Source of the DNA: Microbulbifer sp. TB1203
GTDB lineage: Bacteria > Pseudomonadota > Gammaproteobacteria > Pseudomonadales > Cellvibrionaceae
Assembly: GCF_030997045.1 (NCBI RefSeq)
Contig: NZ_CP116899.1
Coordinates: 1,922,001-1,986,000, forward strand
DNA: 64,000 bases
Reading direction: 5' to 3'
Shown: piece after piece, positions 16,464 through 26,150 of the stretch
How the letters are laid out: each line of letters opens with the position of its first letter
How positions within the stretch are numbered: the stretch's first letter is position 1
Translations under genes and position numbers: made by a program
The notes under the pieces: model-generated
The model's database searches: none
Told to the model about the DNA's origin: nothing
What the model saw: only the letters and a program-made list of their open reading frames with translations

Positions 16464-18290
16464 ATGCAAAACATCCCACAAGACCCACAACAAATCCTCG
16501 AACACGTCTTCGGCTACAGCGCCTTCCGCGGCCCCCAGCGGGAGATCATCGACACCTTGATGGCCGGCGGGGACGCGCTGGTACTGATGCCCACCGGCGG
16601 CGGCAAGTCCCTCTGCTACCAGATCCCGGCGCTGGCGCGGCCCGGTTGCGGGGTGGTGATCTCGCCGCTGATCGCGCTGATGCAGGACCAGGTGGAGGCA
16701 CTGCGGGCCGCGGGGGTCAACGCGGCATTCCTCAATTCCTCCCTGCCTTTCGACGAGGCACAGGCCATCGAGGGCGCGCTGCTGCGCAATGAGCTGGACC
16801 TGATCTACCTGGCACCGGAGCGCCTGCTGCAACCGCGCACACTGGAGCTTCTGCAGCGAATTGAACTGTCGCTGTTCGCTATCGACGAGGCCCATTGCGT
16901 GTCCCAGTGGGGCCACGACTTCCGCGCCGATTACCTGCACCTGAACTGCCTGCACGAGCAGTTCCCCAGCGTACCGCGTATCGCCCTCACCGCCACCGCG
17001 GACGGGCGCACCCGGGGGGAAATCGCCCACCGCCTGGATCTGGAAAATGCGCGGCATTTTGTCAGCAGCTTCGATCGCCCCAATATCCAGTACCGTATCG
17101 CCCAGAAGGACAACCCCCGCCGCCAGTTGCTGCAATTCCTGCGCGCAGAACAGGAGGGCAGCGCCGGTATCATCTACTGCCTGTCCCGCAACAAAGTGGA
17201 GAACACCGCCGACTGGCTGTGCCAGCAGGGCTTTACCGCCCTCCCTTACCACGCCGGCCTGCCGGCGCCGTTGCGCGCGGAACACCAGCGGCGCTTCCTG
17301 CGCGAGGAGGGCGTGATCATCGTCGCCACTATCGCCTTCGGCATGGGCATCGACAAACCGGACGTGCGTTTCGTGGCCCACCTGGATCTGCCCAAGAGTG
17401 TCGAGGCCTACTACCAGGAGACCGGCCGCGCCGGGCGCGACGGCGAAGCGGCCACCGCACTGTTGCTCTACGGCCTGGAGGACGTGGTGAAGCTGGCACA
17501 GATGGCGGAATCCTCCGAGGGTAGCGAGGAACACAAGCGCCAGGAGCGCGCGCGCCTGAACGCCATGCTCGGCCTGTGCGAGATCACCAGTTGCCGCCGG
17601 CAGGCCCTGCTGCGCTATTTCGGCGAGGAACTGGCGGAGCCCTGCGGCAACTGCGACACCTGCCTGGAACCGCCGCAGACCTGGGACGGTACCCAGGCCG
17701 CGGCCAAACTGCTGTCCTGCGTCTACCGCACCGGCCAGCGCTTCGGCGCCGCCCACGTGATCGACGTACTGCGCGGCTCGGAAAACGAAAAGGTGCGCAA
17801 GTTTGGCCACCAGAACCTCTCCACCTATGGCATAGGCACGGATCTATCCGCTGCCGAGTGGCGCGGTGTGGTCCGTCAACTGGTGGTGCGCGGCTACCTG
17901 GAGGTGGAGGGGGAATTCAGCAGCGTCCGGCTGACCGAAGCTTGCCGCCCACTGCTGCGCGGCGAGGAATCCATCCAGTTGCGCAAGCTGCCGCCCAAAG
18001 CCGCCCGCGCGGAACCGCGCAGGGCTGCCGCCCCGGCCACGGAACTCACCGCCGCCGACGAACCTCTCTGGGAGGCCCTGCGCGCTTGCCGCAAGCAACT
18101 GGCGGAAGAAAACGGCGTGCCGCCCTATGTGGTCTTCCACGATGCAACCTTGCGTGAAATGGCCAGCGCCAAACCGCAAACTCCGGAGGAGCTGCTGGCC
18201 ATCTCCGGGGTGGGCGACAGCAAGCTGGAGCGGTTTGGCGATGCCTTTCTGGCAGTTTTGCGGGAGCATGATAGCGTCGCAACTGATTAA
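16464..18290 (+). CDS. recQ: ATP-dependent DNA helicase RecQ
   Basis: 608 aa, full length. Order of domains: SF2 helicase with Walker A MPTGGGKSLCYQ (about residue 45), DEAH box FAIDEAHCVSQWGHDF (about 140), ALTATADGRTRGEI, motif VI region QETGRAGRDGE; zinc-binding CEITSCRRQALLRYF...CGNCDTC; winged-helix RQC; C-terminal HRDC domain (WEALRACRKQLAEENGVPP...LLAISGVGDSKLERFG). Unwinds DNA in RecF-pathway recombination and replication repair. Transcribed alone. Confidence 0.96.
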   Translation: MQNIPQDPQQILEHVFGYSAFRGPQREIIDTLMAGGDALVLMPTGGGKSLCYQIPALARPGCGVVISPLIALMQDQVEALRAAGVNAAFLNSSLPFDEAQAIEGALLRNELDLIYLAPERLLQPRTLELLQRIELSLFAIDEAHCVSQWGHDFRADYLHLNCLHEQFPSVPRIALTATADGRTRGEIAHRLDLENARHFVSSFDRPNIQYRIAQKDNPRRQLLQFLRAEQEGSAGIIYCLSRNKVENTADWLCQQGFTALPYHAGLPAPLRAEHQRRFLREEGVIIVATIAFGMGIDKPDVRFVAHLDLPKSVEAYYQETGRAGRDGEAATALLLYGLEDVVKLAQMAESSEGSEEHKRQERARLNAMLGLCEITSCRRQALLRYFGEELAEPCGNCDTCLEPPQTWDGTQAAAKLLSCVYRTGQRFGAAHVIDVLRGSENEKVRKFGHQNLSTYGIGTDLSAAEWRGVVRQLVVRGYLEVEGEFSSVRLTEACRPLLRGEESIQLRKLPPKAARAEPRRAAAPATELTAADEPLWEALRACRKQLAEENGVPPYVVFHDATLREMASAKPQTPEELLAISGVGDSKLERFGDAFLAVLREHDSVATD

Positions 18291-18341
18291 TATAATTAAC
18301 ACCTAGGCAGAAGCGAACCTTGTCATCCTACAACAACATTT

Positions 18342-18412
18342 TCGTCGTTCCGGCGCAGGCCGGAACCCAGCGGTGCAGGACTGGATACCGGCCTGCGCCG
18401 GTATGACGAATC
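18342..18412. repeat. Palindromic repeat, family 2
   Basis: CGTCGTTCCGGCGCAGGCCGG...CCGGCCTGCGCCGGTATGACGA between recQ and the aminotransferase gene. Confidence 0.85.
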
Positions 18413-18544
18413 AATAAAGGCTCAATTTGAACGACCCTCCACAGCTCTACCAATTCCGCACCAAACCGAATGATCATTCAACTATTGTAAACTTTATTAA
18501 CCACCCCTAGACTCCCCTCAAGCAAACAAAAACAGAGGTGAATC

Positions 18545-19879
18545 ATGGCCCAGATCGACATTCGCGCCGGTTTGAGCAACGAGGAACTCGACGCCCACTG
18601 GATGCCGTTTACCGGCAACCGCCACTTCAAGTCCGAACCGCGGCTGTTTGTCAGCGCTGAGGGCATGCACTACACCACGGCGGACGGCCGCTCGGTGCTG
18701 GACGGCTTCTCCGGCCTCTGGTGCAGCAACGCCGGCCACGGCCGCAAGGAAATCGCCGACGCGGTAGCCCAGCAGCTCACCGCCCTCGACTACTCTCCCG
18801 CCTTCCAATTCGGTCACCCGCTGGCGTTCAAGCTGGCCAGGCGTCTGGCGGACATGGCGCCGGGCGATCTGAACCGGGTCTTCTTTTGCAACTCCGGCTC
18901 CGAGGCCGCGGACACCGCGCTGAAAATCGCCCGCGCCTACTGGCGCGTCGCGGGGCGGCCGGAAAAGAACCGCCTGGTGGGCCGCGCCCAGGGCTACCAT
19001 GGGGTGAACTTCGGCGGCATCTCCGTGGGCGGCATGGTGGGCAACCGCAAAACCTTCGGCCCGGCGCTGGACGTGGATCACCTCCCCCATACCCTTTTGC
19101 CGGAAAATGCCTTTTCCCGAGGCTTGCCGGAACACGGCGGCACGAGCATGGCCGAGCGGCTGATGGATATCATCAATCTCCAGGGGGCGGAAAATATTGC
19201 CGCAGTGATGGTGGAACCCTTCGCCGGCTCCGCCGGGGTGATACTACCGCCGAAAGGCTATCTGCAGCGCCTGCGGGAAATCTGTGACCAGCACCATATC
19301 CTGCTGATCTTCGACGAAGTGATCACCGGCTTCGGCCGCACCGGCTCCGCGTTTGCCGCGCAGGAATTCGGCGTACAGCCGGATATCATGACCACCGCCA
19401 AGGGCATCTCAAACGGCGCAGTTCCCCTCGGTGCAGTGTTTGTCCGCGAGGGCATCTACGACGCTTTTATGCAGGGCCCGGAGCATATCCCCGAACTGGC
19501 CCACGGCTATACCTATTCCGCGCATCCGGTGGCCTGCGCCGCGGCCATGGCGACCCTGGATATCTACGAAAGGGAAACCCTGTTCGCGCGGGTCCGGGAA
19601 CTGGCCCCCCATTTCGAGGATGCCCTGCACGGCCTGAAAGGCGAGCCCCATGTGATCGATATTCGCAACTACGGCCTGGCCGGCGCCATCCAACTGCAAC
19701 CCCGCGACGGCGAGCCCGGCAAACGCGCGATGGAAGTGGTGCTGGAGGCCTACCGGCGCGGTGTACTGCTGCGCTGGACCGGAGATACCATCGCCGTGGC
19801 ACCGCCGTTTATTATCCAACCGGCACAGATAGATCAGATTGCGCAGACGCTGGCGGAAATCCTGAAAGAAATTAACTGA
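18545..19879 (+). CDS. Omega-amino acid (beta-alanine) : pyruvate aminotransferase
   Basis: 444-aa class III PLP aminotransferase. Visible: HWMPFTGNRHFKSEPRLFVS (the typical N-terminus of beta-alanine-pyruvate transaminases), FFCNSGSEAADTALKIARAYWR, GVNFGGISVGGM, LIFDEVITGFGRTG, and PLP Lys286 in TTAKGISNGAVPLGAV. It would convert beta-alanine (or related omega-amino acids) to malonate semialdehyde, the kind of substrate handled by the MmsA-type enzyme encoded just downstream, so the two form a catabolic pair even though a repeat-filled 211-bp gap lies between them. Confidence 0.87.
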   Translation: MAQIDIRAGLSNEELDAHWMPFTGNRHFKSEPRLFVSAEGMHYTTADGRSVLDGFSGLWCSNAGHGRKEIADAVAQQLTALDYSPAFQFGHPLAFKLARRLADMAPGDLNRVFFCNSGSEAADTALKIARAYWRVAGRPEKNRLVGRAQGYHGVNFGGISVGGMVGNRKTFGPALDVDHLPHTLLPENAFSRGLPEHGGTSMAERLMDIINLQGAENIAAVMVEPFAGSAGVILPPKGYLQRLREICDQHHILLIFDEVITGFGRTGSAFAAQEFGVQPDIMTTAKGISNGAVPLGAVFVREGIYDAFMQGPEHIPELAHGYTYSAHPVACAAAMATLDIYERETLFARVRELAPHFEDALHGLKGEPHVIDIRNYGLAGAIQLQPRDGEPGKRAMEVVLEAYRRGVLLRWTGDTIAVAPPFIIQPAQIDQIAQTLAEILKEIN

Positions 19880-19884
19880 TCCCA

Positions 19885-19960
19885 TGTAGGAGCCTGCTTG
19901 CAGGCGAAAAAAGGCTAAAACGAAGCCCCGAAATATTCGCCTGCAAGTAGGCTCCTACAT
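19885..19960. repeat. Palindrome TGTAGGAGCCTGCTTGCAGGCG
   Basis: Ends TGTAGGAGCCTGCTTGCAGGCG and CGCCTGCAAGTAGGCTCCTACA. Same family as 49401-49476. Confidence 0.85.
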
Positions 19961-19967
19961 CGTTCAT

Positions 19968-20036
19968 TCGTCGTTCCGGCGCAGGCCGGAACCCATATAC
20001 CACAAAACTGGATACCGGCCTGCGCCGGTATGACGA
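19968..20036. repeat. Palindromic repeat, family 2
   Basis: CGTCGTTCCGGCGCAGGCCGG...CCGGCCTGCGCCGGTATGACGA, immediately after another palindrome. Confidence 0.85.
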
Positions 20037-20090
20037 GCAAAGAATGAAAAGGCCCGACGTGAAAGCGGGACAACCCGAAGGAGCAAAACC

Positions 20091-21590
20091 ATGAACACCA
20101 TCGGCCACCTGATCAACGGCGAACAGGTCAACCGCGAAGGCGACCGCCACCAGGACATTGCCAACCCCTCCACCAATGAAGTGAGCGCGCGCGTATGCCT
20201 GGCGAGCCGGGCCACCGTGGGCGAAGCCATCGCCGCGGCCCAGGCCGCCTACCCCGCCTGGCGCAATACCCCGCCAATCAAGCGGGCGAGGCTCATGTTC
20301 CGCCTCAAGGACCTGCTGGAAGAGAATGCAGAGAAAATCTGCCAATTGATCACCCACGAACACGGCAAAGTATTCAACGACGCCATGGGCGAACTGCAGC
20401 GCGGTATCGAAAATGTGGAGTACGCCTGCAGCATACCGGAGCTATTAAAAGGCGAGCACAGCAAAAACGTCGGCCCCGCCATCGACTCCTGGAGCGAATT
20501 CCAGCCCCTGGGCGTCTGTGCCGGCATCACCCCGTTCAACTTCCCGGCCATGGTGCCCCTGTGGATGTGGCCCATGGCCATCGCCTGCGGCAACACCTTT
20601 GTACTCAAGCCCTCGGAGCGCGACCCCAGCTCCGCGCTGTTTATCGCCCAACTGGGGCTGGAGGCGGGCATACCCGCCGGCGTGCTCAATGTGGTCAACG
20701 GCGATAAAGAGGCAGTGGACACACTGCTCACCGATTCCCGCGTACAGGCGGTGAGCTTCGTCGGCTCTACGCCGATAGCCGAGTACGTCTATACCACCGG
20801 CAACGCCAACGGCAAACGGGTACAGGCTTTCGGTGGAGCGAAAAACCACGCCGTCGTAATGCCGGACGCGGACCTGGACAACGCGGTCAACGCGCTGATG
20901 GGCGCCGCCTATGGCTCCTGTGGCGAGCGATGCATGGCCATCTCCGTCGCCGTCGCCGTGGGCGACGCCACCGCCGACTCACTGATCGAAAAACTCAAAG
21001 AGCAGATCGCCAAATTGAAAGTGGGCGACGGCATGGACAACGGCAACGATATGGGCCCGCTGGTCACCCGCGCGCACAAGGAAAAAGTCGAAGGCTATAT
21101 CGCCAAGGGGCTGGAGGAAGGCGCGGAACTGGTGGTGGACGGCCGCGGCCTGACAGTACCCGGCTTTGAAAGCGGCAACTACCTGGGCGCCTGCCTGTTC
21201 GACAAAGTCACCCCGGAAATGACCATTCACTCCGACGAGATCTTCGGCCCGGTGTTGTGTGTGATGCGCGCGAAAACCATGCAGGAGGCGATGGAAATCG
21301 TCGACGCCCACGAATACGGCAACGGCACCTGCATCTTCACCCGCGACGGCGAGGCCGCACGCTACTTCTCCGACAATATCAAGGTGGGCATGGTGGGCAT
21401 CAACGTCCCCCTGCCGGTACCGGTGGCCTACCACAGCTTCGGCGGCTGGAAACGCTCGCTCTTCGGCGACCTGCACGCCTACGGGCCGGATTCGGTGCGT
21501 TTTTACACCAAGCGCAAGACTGTGACCCAGCGCTGGCCGGCTAGTGGGGTGCGGGAGGGGGTGCAGTTTACTTTTCCCAGTAACGGCTGA
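20091..21590 (+). CDS. mmsA: CoA-acylating (methyl)malonate-semialdehyde dehydrogenase
   Basis: 499 aa, full-length MmsA/IolA family. Oxidises methylmalonate or malonate semialdehyde to propionyl- or acetyl-CoA with NAD and CoA. Visible: HLINGEQVNREGDRHQDI, GITPFNFPAMVPLWMWPMAI, VNGDKEAVDTLLTD, FVGSTPIAEYVYTT, and catalytic Cys281 in GSCGERCMA. C-terminus FGGWKRSLFGDLHAYGPDSV...GVQFTFPSNG. Start ATG 20091 with AAGGAG upstream. Degenerate copies of the 3' end of this gene occur downstream at 23984-24215 and 30736-30838. Confidence 0.95.
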   Translation: MNTIGHLINGEQVNREGDRHQDIANPSTNEVSARVCLASRATVGEAIAAAQAAYPAWRNTPPIKRARLMFRLKDLLEENAEKICQLITHEHGKVFNDAMGELQRGIENVEYACSIPELLKGEHSKNVGPAIDSWSEFQPLGVCAGITPFNFPAMVPLWMWPMAIACGNTFVLKPSERDPSSALFIAQLGLEAGIPAGVLNVVNGDKEAVDTLLTDSRVQAVSFVGSTPIAEYVYTTGNANGKRVQAFGGAKNHAVVMPDADLDNAVNALMGAAYGSCGERCMAISVAVAVGDATADSLIEKLKEQIAKLKVGDGMDNGNDMGPLVTRAHKEKVEGYIAKGLEEGAELVVDGRGLTVPGFESGNYLGACLFDKVTPEMTIHSDEIFGPVLCVMRAKTMQEAMEIVDAHEYGNGTCIFTRDGEAARYFSDNIKVGMVGINVPLPVPVAYHSFGGWKRSLFGDLHAYGPDSVRFYTKRKTVTQRWPASGVREGVQFTFPSNG

Positions 21591-21612
21591 GACTCGCAGA
21601 ACAACCTAACCT

Positions 21613-21706
21613 GCAGGAGCGGCCCACGGCCGCGATCAAATTTGTGCCAATTGCACAAATCACTGAATCTCATCACAACAGGCAATGGTCGCGAAGCTGG
21701 ACCGAC
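21613..21706. repeat. Degenerate REP, family 1
   Basis: GCAGGAGCGGCCCACGGCCGCGATC...AATGGTCGCGAAGCTGG; one arm eroded. The rest of the 593-bp gap to the GH62 gene holds the candidate operator below and otherwise nothing I recognise. Confidence 0.5.
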
Positions 21707-21781
21707 ACGATGCAATCAGCGCCCGAAAAAATTTCTCATACAATACTATTGACACACCTTATCTCATGATGTGAGTATTGA

Positions 21782-21795
21782 TGGTAGCGGTACCA
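21782..21795. promoter_or_regulatory. Candidate LacI-type operator TGGTAGCGGTACCA
   Basis: 14-bp inverted repeat TGGTA-GCGG-TACCA about 390 bp before the GH62 start, downstream of a TTGACA hexamer (21749-21754). It resembles the TGGTAGCGCTAACA-type box bound by LacI-family xylan regulators of xanthomonads. Similarity is by eye only. Confidence 0.4.
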
Positions 21796-22183
21796 TTTTC
21801 CGGCAGTACAACGGAAATCAATAATAACCACATCGCCGAGACACTTCCGGGGTTGTTGCAAGGGAGCCTGCGGCAAACAGCGAAAAGGAGAGGTGTCGCC
21901 GCGGGTTCCGCCCGACAACGGCGACCGTTGAGAAAATGAAAAAATCCACGCTTGTCCCCGTTTGTACCCACCCACGCCAACTGCGCCACCCCAGTTTTCC
22001 GGCGCTCCCTGTGCGCCTTTCTCAACAACCATGACCTGGCTGATGAACTACCTGGGACGATAAGTCTGCAGGTAATTACTGAGCCTGACTTCCAGTAAAA
22101 AGTAACGTCCTTACACTGCGAATTCTGCGGCGCGAAGACGGCGCGGGACTGGATCAAGTCACGCTAATGAGGAGGGGTTTGCT

Positions 22184-23866
22184 ATGAATGCTATCAAGCG
22201 CAGCCTAGCTGCAGTACTTTTGTGCCTGGCGTGGCCGACGGTCCACGCCGCACAAGGCTCCATGACCATCGTCAACGACTGGGGCTCGGGTTTCGAGGGC
22301 CAAGTGACGGTCATCAACGACGGCAGCAGTACGCTGTCGAACTGGACGGCCGAATTCGACATGGCCATCTCCATCAACAACATCTGGAGCGCGCAGATCC
22401 AGTGGAGCAGCGGGAACCATTTCGTGATCGGGCCGGCCGCGTGGAACGCCAACATAGCGCCCGGCGCCTCGGCGACGTTCGGTTTCACCGCCTCGCCCGG
22501 CAACCTGTCCGCGGTCAGTGTCACGGTCAGCGGCGACGGTGATACAAGTTCCAGCTCATCCAGCAGCTCTTCGAGCAGTAGTTCTTCGAGCAGTTCCAGT
22601 TCCTCAAGCAGTTCAAGTTCCGGCGGTAACAACGCGATCACCGTTCGCGCCCTCGGCACCACCGGCACCGAGTCGATCACCCTGCGGGTGGGCGGCACCG
22701 ATGTGCAGAGCTGGACGCTGACCACCGCCATGATGGACTACACCGCCACCACCAACCTGGAAGGCGATGTCATCGTGGCCTTCACCAACGACAACGACGG
22801 CGATGCCGACGTGCAGATTGATTTCGTGCAGGTCAACGGCCAAGTCCGCCAGGCCGAGAACCAGAGCGAGAACACCGGCGCCTGGGGCAACAACCAGTGT
22901 GGCGGAGGTTCGAACACCGAATGGCTGCACTGCAACGGCCACATCAACTTCGGCCCCGTCTCGGGCAACGGCCAGGCATGCGATCTGCCCGGTTCCTTGA
23001 ACTGGACCTCCAGTCAACCGTTAATCACACCGAAGAACGGCAAGGTATCGGTGAAGGACCCGACGATCATTAATTACAATGGTCGGTATCATGTAATCTC
23101 GACGGTTTATGACACTGCCTATAGATCCATTTACCTGAACTTTACCGATTTCAACCAAGCGGCCGCCGCGGATCAACTTAACTTTGCACCCGGCGGAAGT
23201 TCCACCGTCGCTCCGCAAGTGTTCTACTTCGCGCCTCAGAACAAGTGGTACCTCATTTCGCAATGGCCCGGTAAATACTCGACCAACACGGACATCACTA
23301 ATCCGAACGGCTGGACCTCGCCGCAAACCCTGTTAGCTGGAGAGCCCAATGGTTCCCTGGATTTCTGGGTGATTTGTGATGATGCGAATTGTTACCTGTT
23401 CTTCTCGCGGGATGACGGCGCGTTGTACATGAGCAAAACCACCATTGGCAATTTCCCGAACTTCAGTGGTTACACAACAGTCATGTCCGGTGCGCAGAAC
23501 GTGCTGTTTGAAGCCGCCAATGTGTATAAACTGCAGGGGCTTAACAAATACCTTCTGATGGTGGAAGGCTGGCAATCAGGTCCACGCTTCTTCAGAGCCT
23601 GGACCTCGAGCAGCCTGGACGGACCCTGGACGGCTTATAAGACTTCGGAGTCCGATCCCTTTGTGGGCTCAAGCAATGTTTCTTTCCCCGGTGGCCGGTG
23701 GACAAACGATATCAGCCACGGTGAAATGATCCGGGCCGGCTATGACCAGAAAATGGAAATCGACGCGTGCAATATGCAGTATTTGTATCAGGGCGTTGAT
23801 CCCAACAGCACTAACGTGGATTACAACCTGCTGCCGTGGAAACTCGGCTTGTTAACCACCAATTAA
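22184..23866 (+). CDS. GH62 alpha-L-arabinofuranosidase with CBM2 and CBM60-like modules
   Basis: 560-aa secreted enzyme that removes arabinofuranose from arabinoxylan. Modules: signal peptide about 1-22; CBM2 (cellulose-binding) about 23-118; run of about 25 serines 121-145; xylan-binding CBM60-like module about 149-262 (ITVRALGTTGTESITLRVGG, FTNDNDGDADVQIDFVQVNG, CGGGSNTEWLHCNGHINFG); GH62 catalytic domain about 270-560 (SVKDPTIINYNGRYHVIST with the base Asp, LFEAANVYKLQGLNKYLLMVEGW with the Glu, WTNDISHGEMI). ATG 22184 has GAGGAGG upstream. Serine-linker architecture is typical of Cellvibrio/Saccharophagus/Microbulbifer enzymes. The catalytic part is less GC-rich than its neighbours. It is bracketed by the mmsA 3' end and a partial copy of it, suggesting it arrived as a unit. 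Confidence 0.92.
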   Translation: MNAIKRSLAAVLLCLAWPTVHAAQGSMTIVNDWGSGFEGQVTVINDGSSTLSNWTAEFDMAISINNIWSAQIQWSSGNHFVIGPAAWNANIAPGASATFGFTASPGNLSAVSVTVSGDGDTSSSSSSSSSSSSSSSSSSSSSSSSSGGNNAITVRALGTTGTESITLRVGGTDVQSWTLTTAMMDYTATTNLEGDVIVAFTNDNDGDADVQIDFVQVNGQVRQAENQSENTGAWGNNQCGGGSNTEWLHCNGHINFGPVSGNGQACDLPGSLNWTSSQPLITPKNGKVSVKDPTIINYNGRYHVISTVYDTAYRSIYLNFTDFNQAAAADQLNFAPGGSSTVAPQVFYFAPQNKWYLISQWPGKYSTNTDITNPNGWTSPQTLLAGEPNGSLDFWVICDDANCYLFFSRDDGALYMSKTTIGNFPNFSGYTTVMSGAQNVLFEAANVYKLQGLNKYLLMVEGWQSGPRFFRAWTSSSLDGPWTAYKTSESDPFVGSSNVSFPGGRWTNDISHGEMIRAGYDQKMEIDACNMQYLYQGVDPNSTNVDYNLLPWKLGLLTTN

Positions 23867-23883
23867 TCTGTACTCCCGATAAA

Positions 23884-23922
23884 GCAGTGCCCTTTGTAAC
23901 GAAGGGCGCTGCAATTCTTTTA
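23884..23922 (+). terminator. Rho-independent terminator after GH62
   Basis: GCAGTGCCCTT-TGTAACG-AAGGGCGCTGC hairpin followed by AATTCTTTT. Confidence 0.8.
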
Positions 23923-23983
23923 TAGAATTAATATCAGCGTTGATGGGAATACCGCTATGACCATGAGAAAATTAGTTACGCTC

Positions 23984-24215
23984 TTTTACCCGCGACGACG
24001 AGGCCGAACGCTACTTCTCCGACAATATCAAGGTGGGCATGGTACCGGTCGCCTACCGCAGCTTCGGCGGCTGGAAACGCTCCCTGTTCGGCGACCTGCA
24101 CGCCTACGGGCCGGATTCGGTGCGTTTTTACATCAAGCGCAAGACAGTGACCCAGCGCTGGCCGGCTAGTGGGGTGCGGGAGGGGGTGCAGTTTACATTT
24201 CCCAGCAGCAGCTGA
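23984..24215 (+). pseudogene. Truncated second copy of mmsA 3' end
   Basis: Matches the last about 255 bp of mmsA (TRDDEAERYFSDNIKVGM, then FGGWKRSLFGDLHAYGPDSV to the stop) with high nucleotide identity, except for a 24-bp in-frame deletion between short GGT repeats and scattered substitutions. No start of its own. Same strand as mmsA. Confidence 0.88.
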
Positions 24216-24384
24216 TCCTCTGGGATGCGCTCCGCGCACCCCAACATCGCACGGGGACATCTCTACATTTGGTTCCGTACAGCTCCAAATTGCAGTGGAC
24301 AAGGATAACGACTTTCCTGCAGACTACCTCGTCAAATAGAGATATGAGCCAGAAAAAACAGACCAGGAGATTCGAGGTCGCAGG

Positions 24385-24570
24385 ATGGCATCAGCCTTTT
24401 CCCATGTCATCATTCCCGCTGTGATTTACGCTGCTTTTAAAAGTGGTTCGATCAATATTCGACTACTCGTCGTCGCAGCCGCACTCTCCGTACTTCCCGA
24501 CCTGGACGTTGTTGCCTTTAAGTTTGGCATCCCCTACGAATCGCAATGGGGGCACCGGGGGTTCGGCGTT
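24385..24570 (+). pseudogene. YdjM-type metal-dependent hydrolase, N-terminal part
   Basis: MASAFSHVIIPAVIYAAF...AAALSVLPDLDVVAFKFG...WGHRGF matches the N-terminus of YdjM/LexA-regulated membrane hydrolases (PF04307-like), including the histidine/aspartate motifs. The frame is cut right after GHRGF by the IS3-family element. ATG 24385 has AGGAG some distance upstream. Confidence 0.75.
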
Positions 24571-24597
24571 TTTCAAGATAGTTGTCGCCTTTTTTCG

Positions 24598-25653
24598 TTA
24601 CGCTGCGACTTTGGTTTCTGGTTCTTCTTTCTGTGGATTTAGGGCCACTGCACCAACCGGTGTCCAGTCCCTTGTCTCTCCAGACCAGCGCGATGGATTT
24701 CTTTCCCTCGCCAGCTTGTAGACTTTCTCCCGCTCGGATAATAGGGCCACATCCTTGCCGTCATGCCTGTCCGCCGGGGTGACATACTTGATGCCACTAT
24801 GCAGATGCTCGTGGTTGTACCAGTGCATAAATCTCTCTACCCACTGCCTCGCCTCGTCCAGTGAAGCAAAGCCCTCCGAGGGCCAGCGTGGACAGTATTT
24901 CACCGTGCGGAACAACGATTCCGAGTAGGGGTTATCGTTGCTCACCCGTGGGCGACTGTGCGAAGCCTGGATGCCCAGATCGTACAGCTTGGTCTGCAAG
25001 GTCTGCGACTTCATCGGCGCGCCGTTGTCGGAGTGCAATACCGGGGGACTGCAAAAACACTGCTCCCGCAGCATAGCCCGCTGTATCAGCACCGCCGCAT
25101 GTTCGCCGGACTCGCTCTCGTGTACTTCCCAGACCACGCCCTTACGGCTATAGATGTCTTCCACCAGATACAGGTAGTAATACAGCCCCTTCACCGATGA
25201 CGGCAAATAGGTGATGTCCCAGGTCCACACTTGGTTGGGCGCCTCGGCCACAAAGGTGGCGGGGGCCTTGCGTTTCTTCCTGGACTTCGACCGTCCGCGA
25301 TGATGCAGTTGGTCCGCATCCCTTAACGTTCGGTAGAAGCTCGATTCTGACGCAATATACTCGCCGCGGTCCGCCAGCGTGGGCACTATCTGGCCCGGTG
25401 GCTTGCTGGCAAACTCCGGACTGTTGCACGCGGCCAGGATCGCCTGCCGTTCCTCTTCCGCCAGTTTGTTGTGTGGCTCTGGCCTCTGTGCATCGGGTCG
25501 CCGGTCTTCTTGCGGCGCCCCCTGGGCAGTCCAGCGCTGCAGGGTCCGCAGACTGATCCCAACCTCCGCACAGGCCCGGCCTCTGCGGGCACCCGCAGCC
25601 ACAGCCTCTTCTATCCACCCAATCAGTTGACGCCGCTCCGGGGCCGGGGTCAT
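24598..25653 (-). CDS. IS3-family transposase OrfB (DDE integrase domain)
   Basis: 351 aa from ATG 25653, overlapping the orfA stop as ATGA. Visible: N-terminal helix-turn-helix EVGISLRTLQRWTAQG, then the rve/DDE core: VWTWDITYLPS (first D), PPVLHSDNGAPMKS (second D), NPYSESLFRTVKY (E). Usually expressed as an OrfAB fusion by -1 frameshifting. The frame extends upstream of 25653 inside orfA, consistent with that. Confidence 0.88.
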   Translation of the reverse strand: MTPAPERRQLIGWIEEAVAAGARRGRACAEVGISLRTLQRWTAQGAPQEDRRPDAQRPEPHNKLAEEERQAILAACNSPEFASKPPGQIVPTLADRGEYIASESSFYRTLRDADQLHHRGRSKSRKKRKAPATFVAEAPNQVWTWDITYLPSSVKGLYYYLYLVEDIYSRKGVVWEVHESESGEHAAVLIQRAMLREQCFCSPPVLHSDNGAPMKSQTLQTKLYDLGIQASHSRPRVSNDNPYSESLFRTVKYCPRWPSEGFASLDEARQWVERFMHWYNHEHLHSGIKYVTPADRHDGKDVALLSEREKVYKLARERNPSRWSGETRDWTPVGAVALNPQKEEPETKVAA

Positions 25654-26150
25654 TCTTCCCCGCTGTCCTCTCCCCAGAGGGCATTCAGCTTTTTTCTCAA
25701 CACCAGCAGCGCTGTCGTTTCCGCGAGGGCCTTTTCCTTTCGGTGAAGATCCTTCTCTAACTCCTTGATGCGCTTCTTGGCCCGCCGCGCCTCTTCCCGC
25801 TCCTGTTTGCGGCGCTCGGCATCGGTCAACGTGCCTTGAATACAGGCCGCCCTCCAGGCCTGTACCTGCTCCGGGTACAGCCCCTTGCTGCGGCAATACT
25901 CACTCAGCGCGGCTTCGCTGAGACTGGCGGTTTCAACGACGACCGCGAACTTGGCTTCCGCCGACCAATCTTCGCTCTGTTTACCACTACCCGGCACCGG
26001 TATACCCTTCTCTTTGGCTTGCTGGCGCCAATTGTACAGGGTGCCTTCGCTGATGCCTTCTTCCGCCGCGACGTCCGGGATGGGCCGGTTCTCCGGCGGC
26101 AGCAGCTTCTTCAACACTGAGGCTTTGCGTTCTGTGGAATAACGGGGCAT
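25650..26150 (-). CDS. IS3-family transposase OrfA
   Basis: 166 aa. N-terminal helix-turn-helix: PIPDVAAEEGISEGTLYNWRQQ; C-terminal leucine-zipper-like coiled coil KKRIKELEKDLHRKEKALAE. It is longer than many OrfA proteins because it contains a second helical unit (LSEAALSEYCRSKGLYPEQV). Confidence 0.87.
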   Translation of the reverse strand: MPRYSTERKASVLKKLLPPENRPIPDVAAEEGISEGTLYNWRQQAKEKGIPVPGSGKQSEDWSAEAKFAVVVETASLSEAALSEYCRSKGLYPEQVQAWRAACIQGTLTDAERRKQEREEARRAKKRIKELEKDLHRKEKALAETTALLVLRKKLNALWGEDSGEE

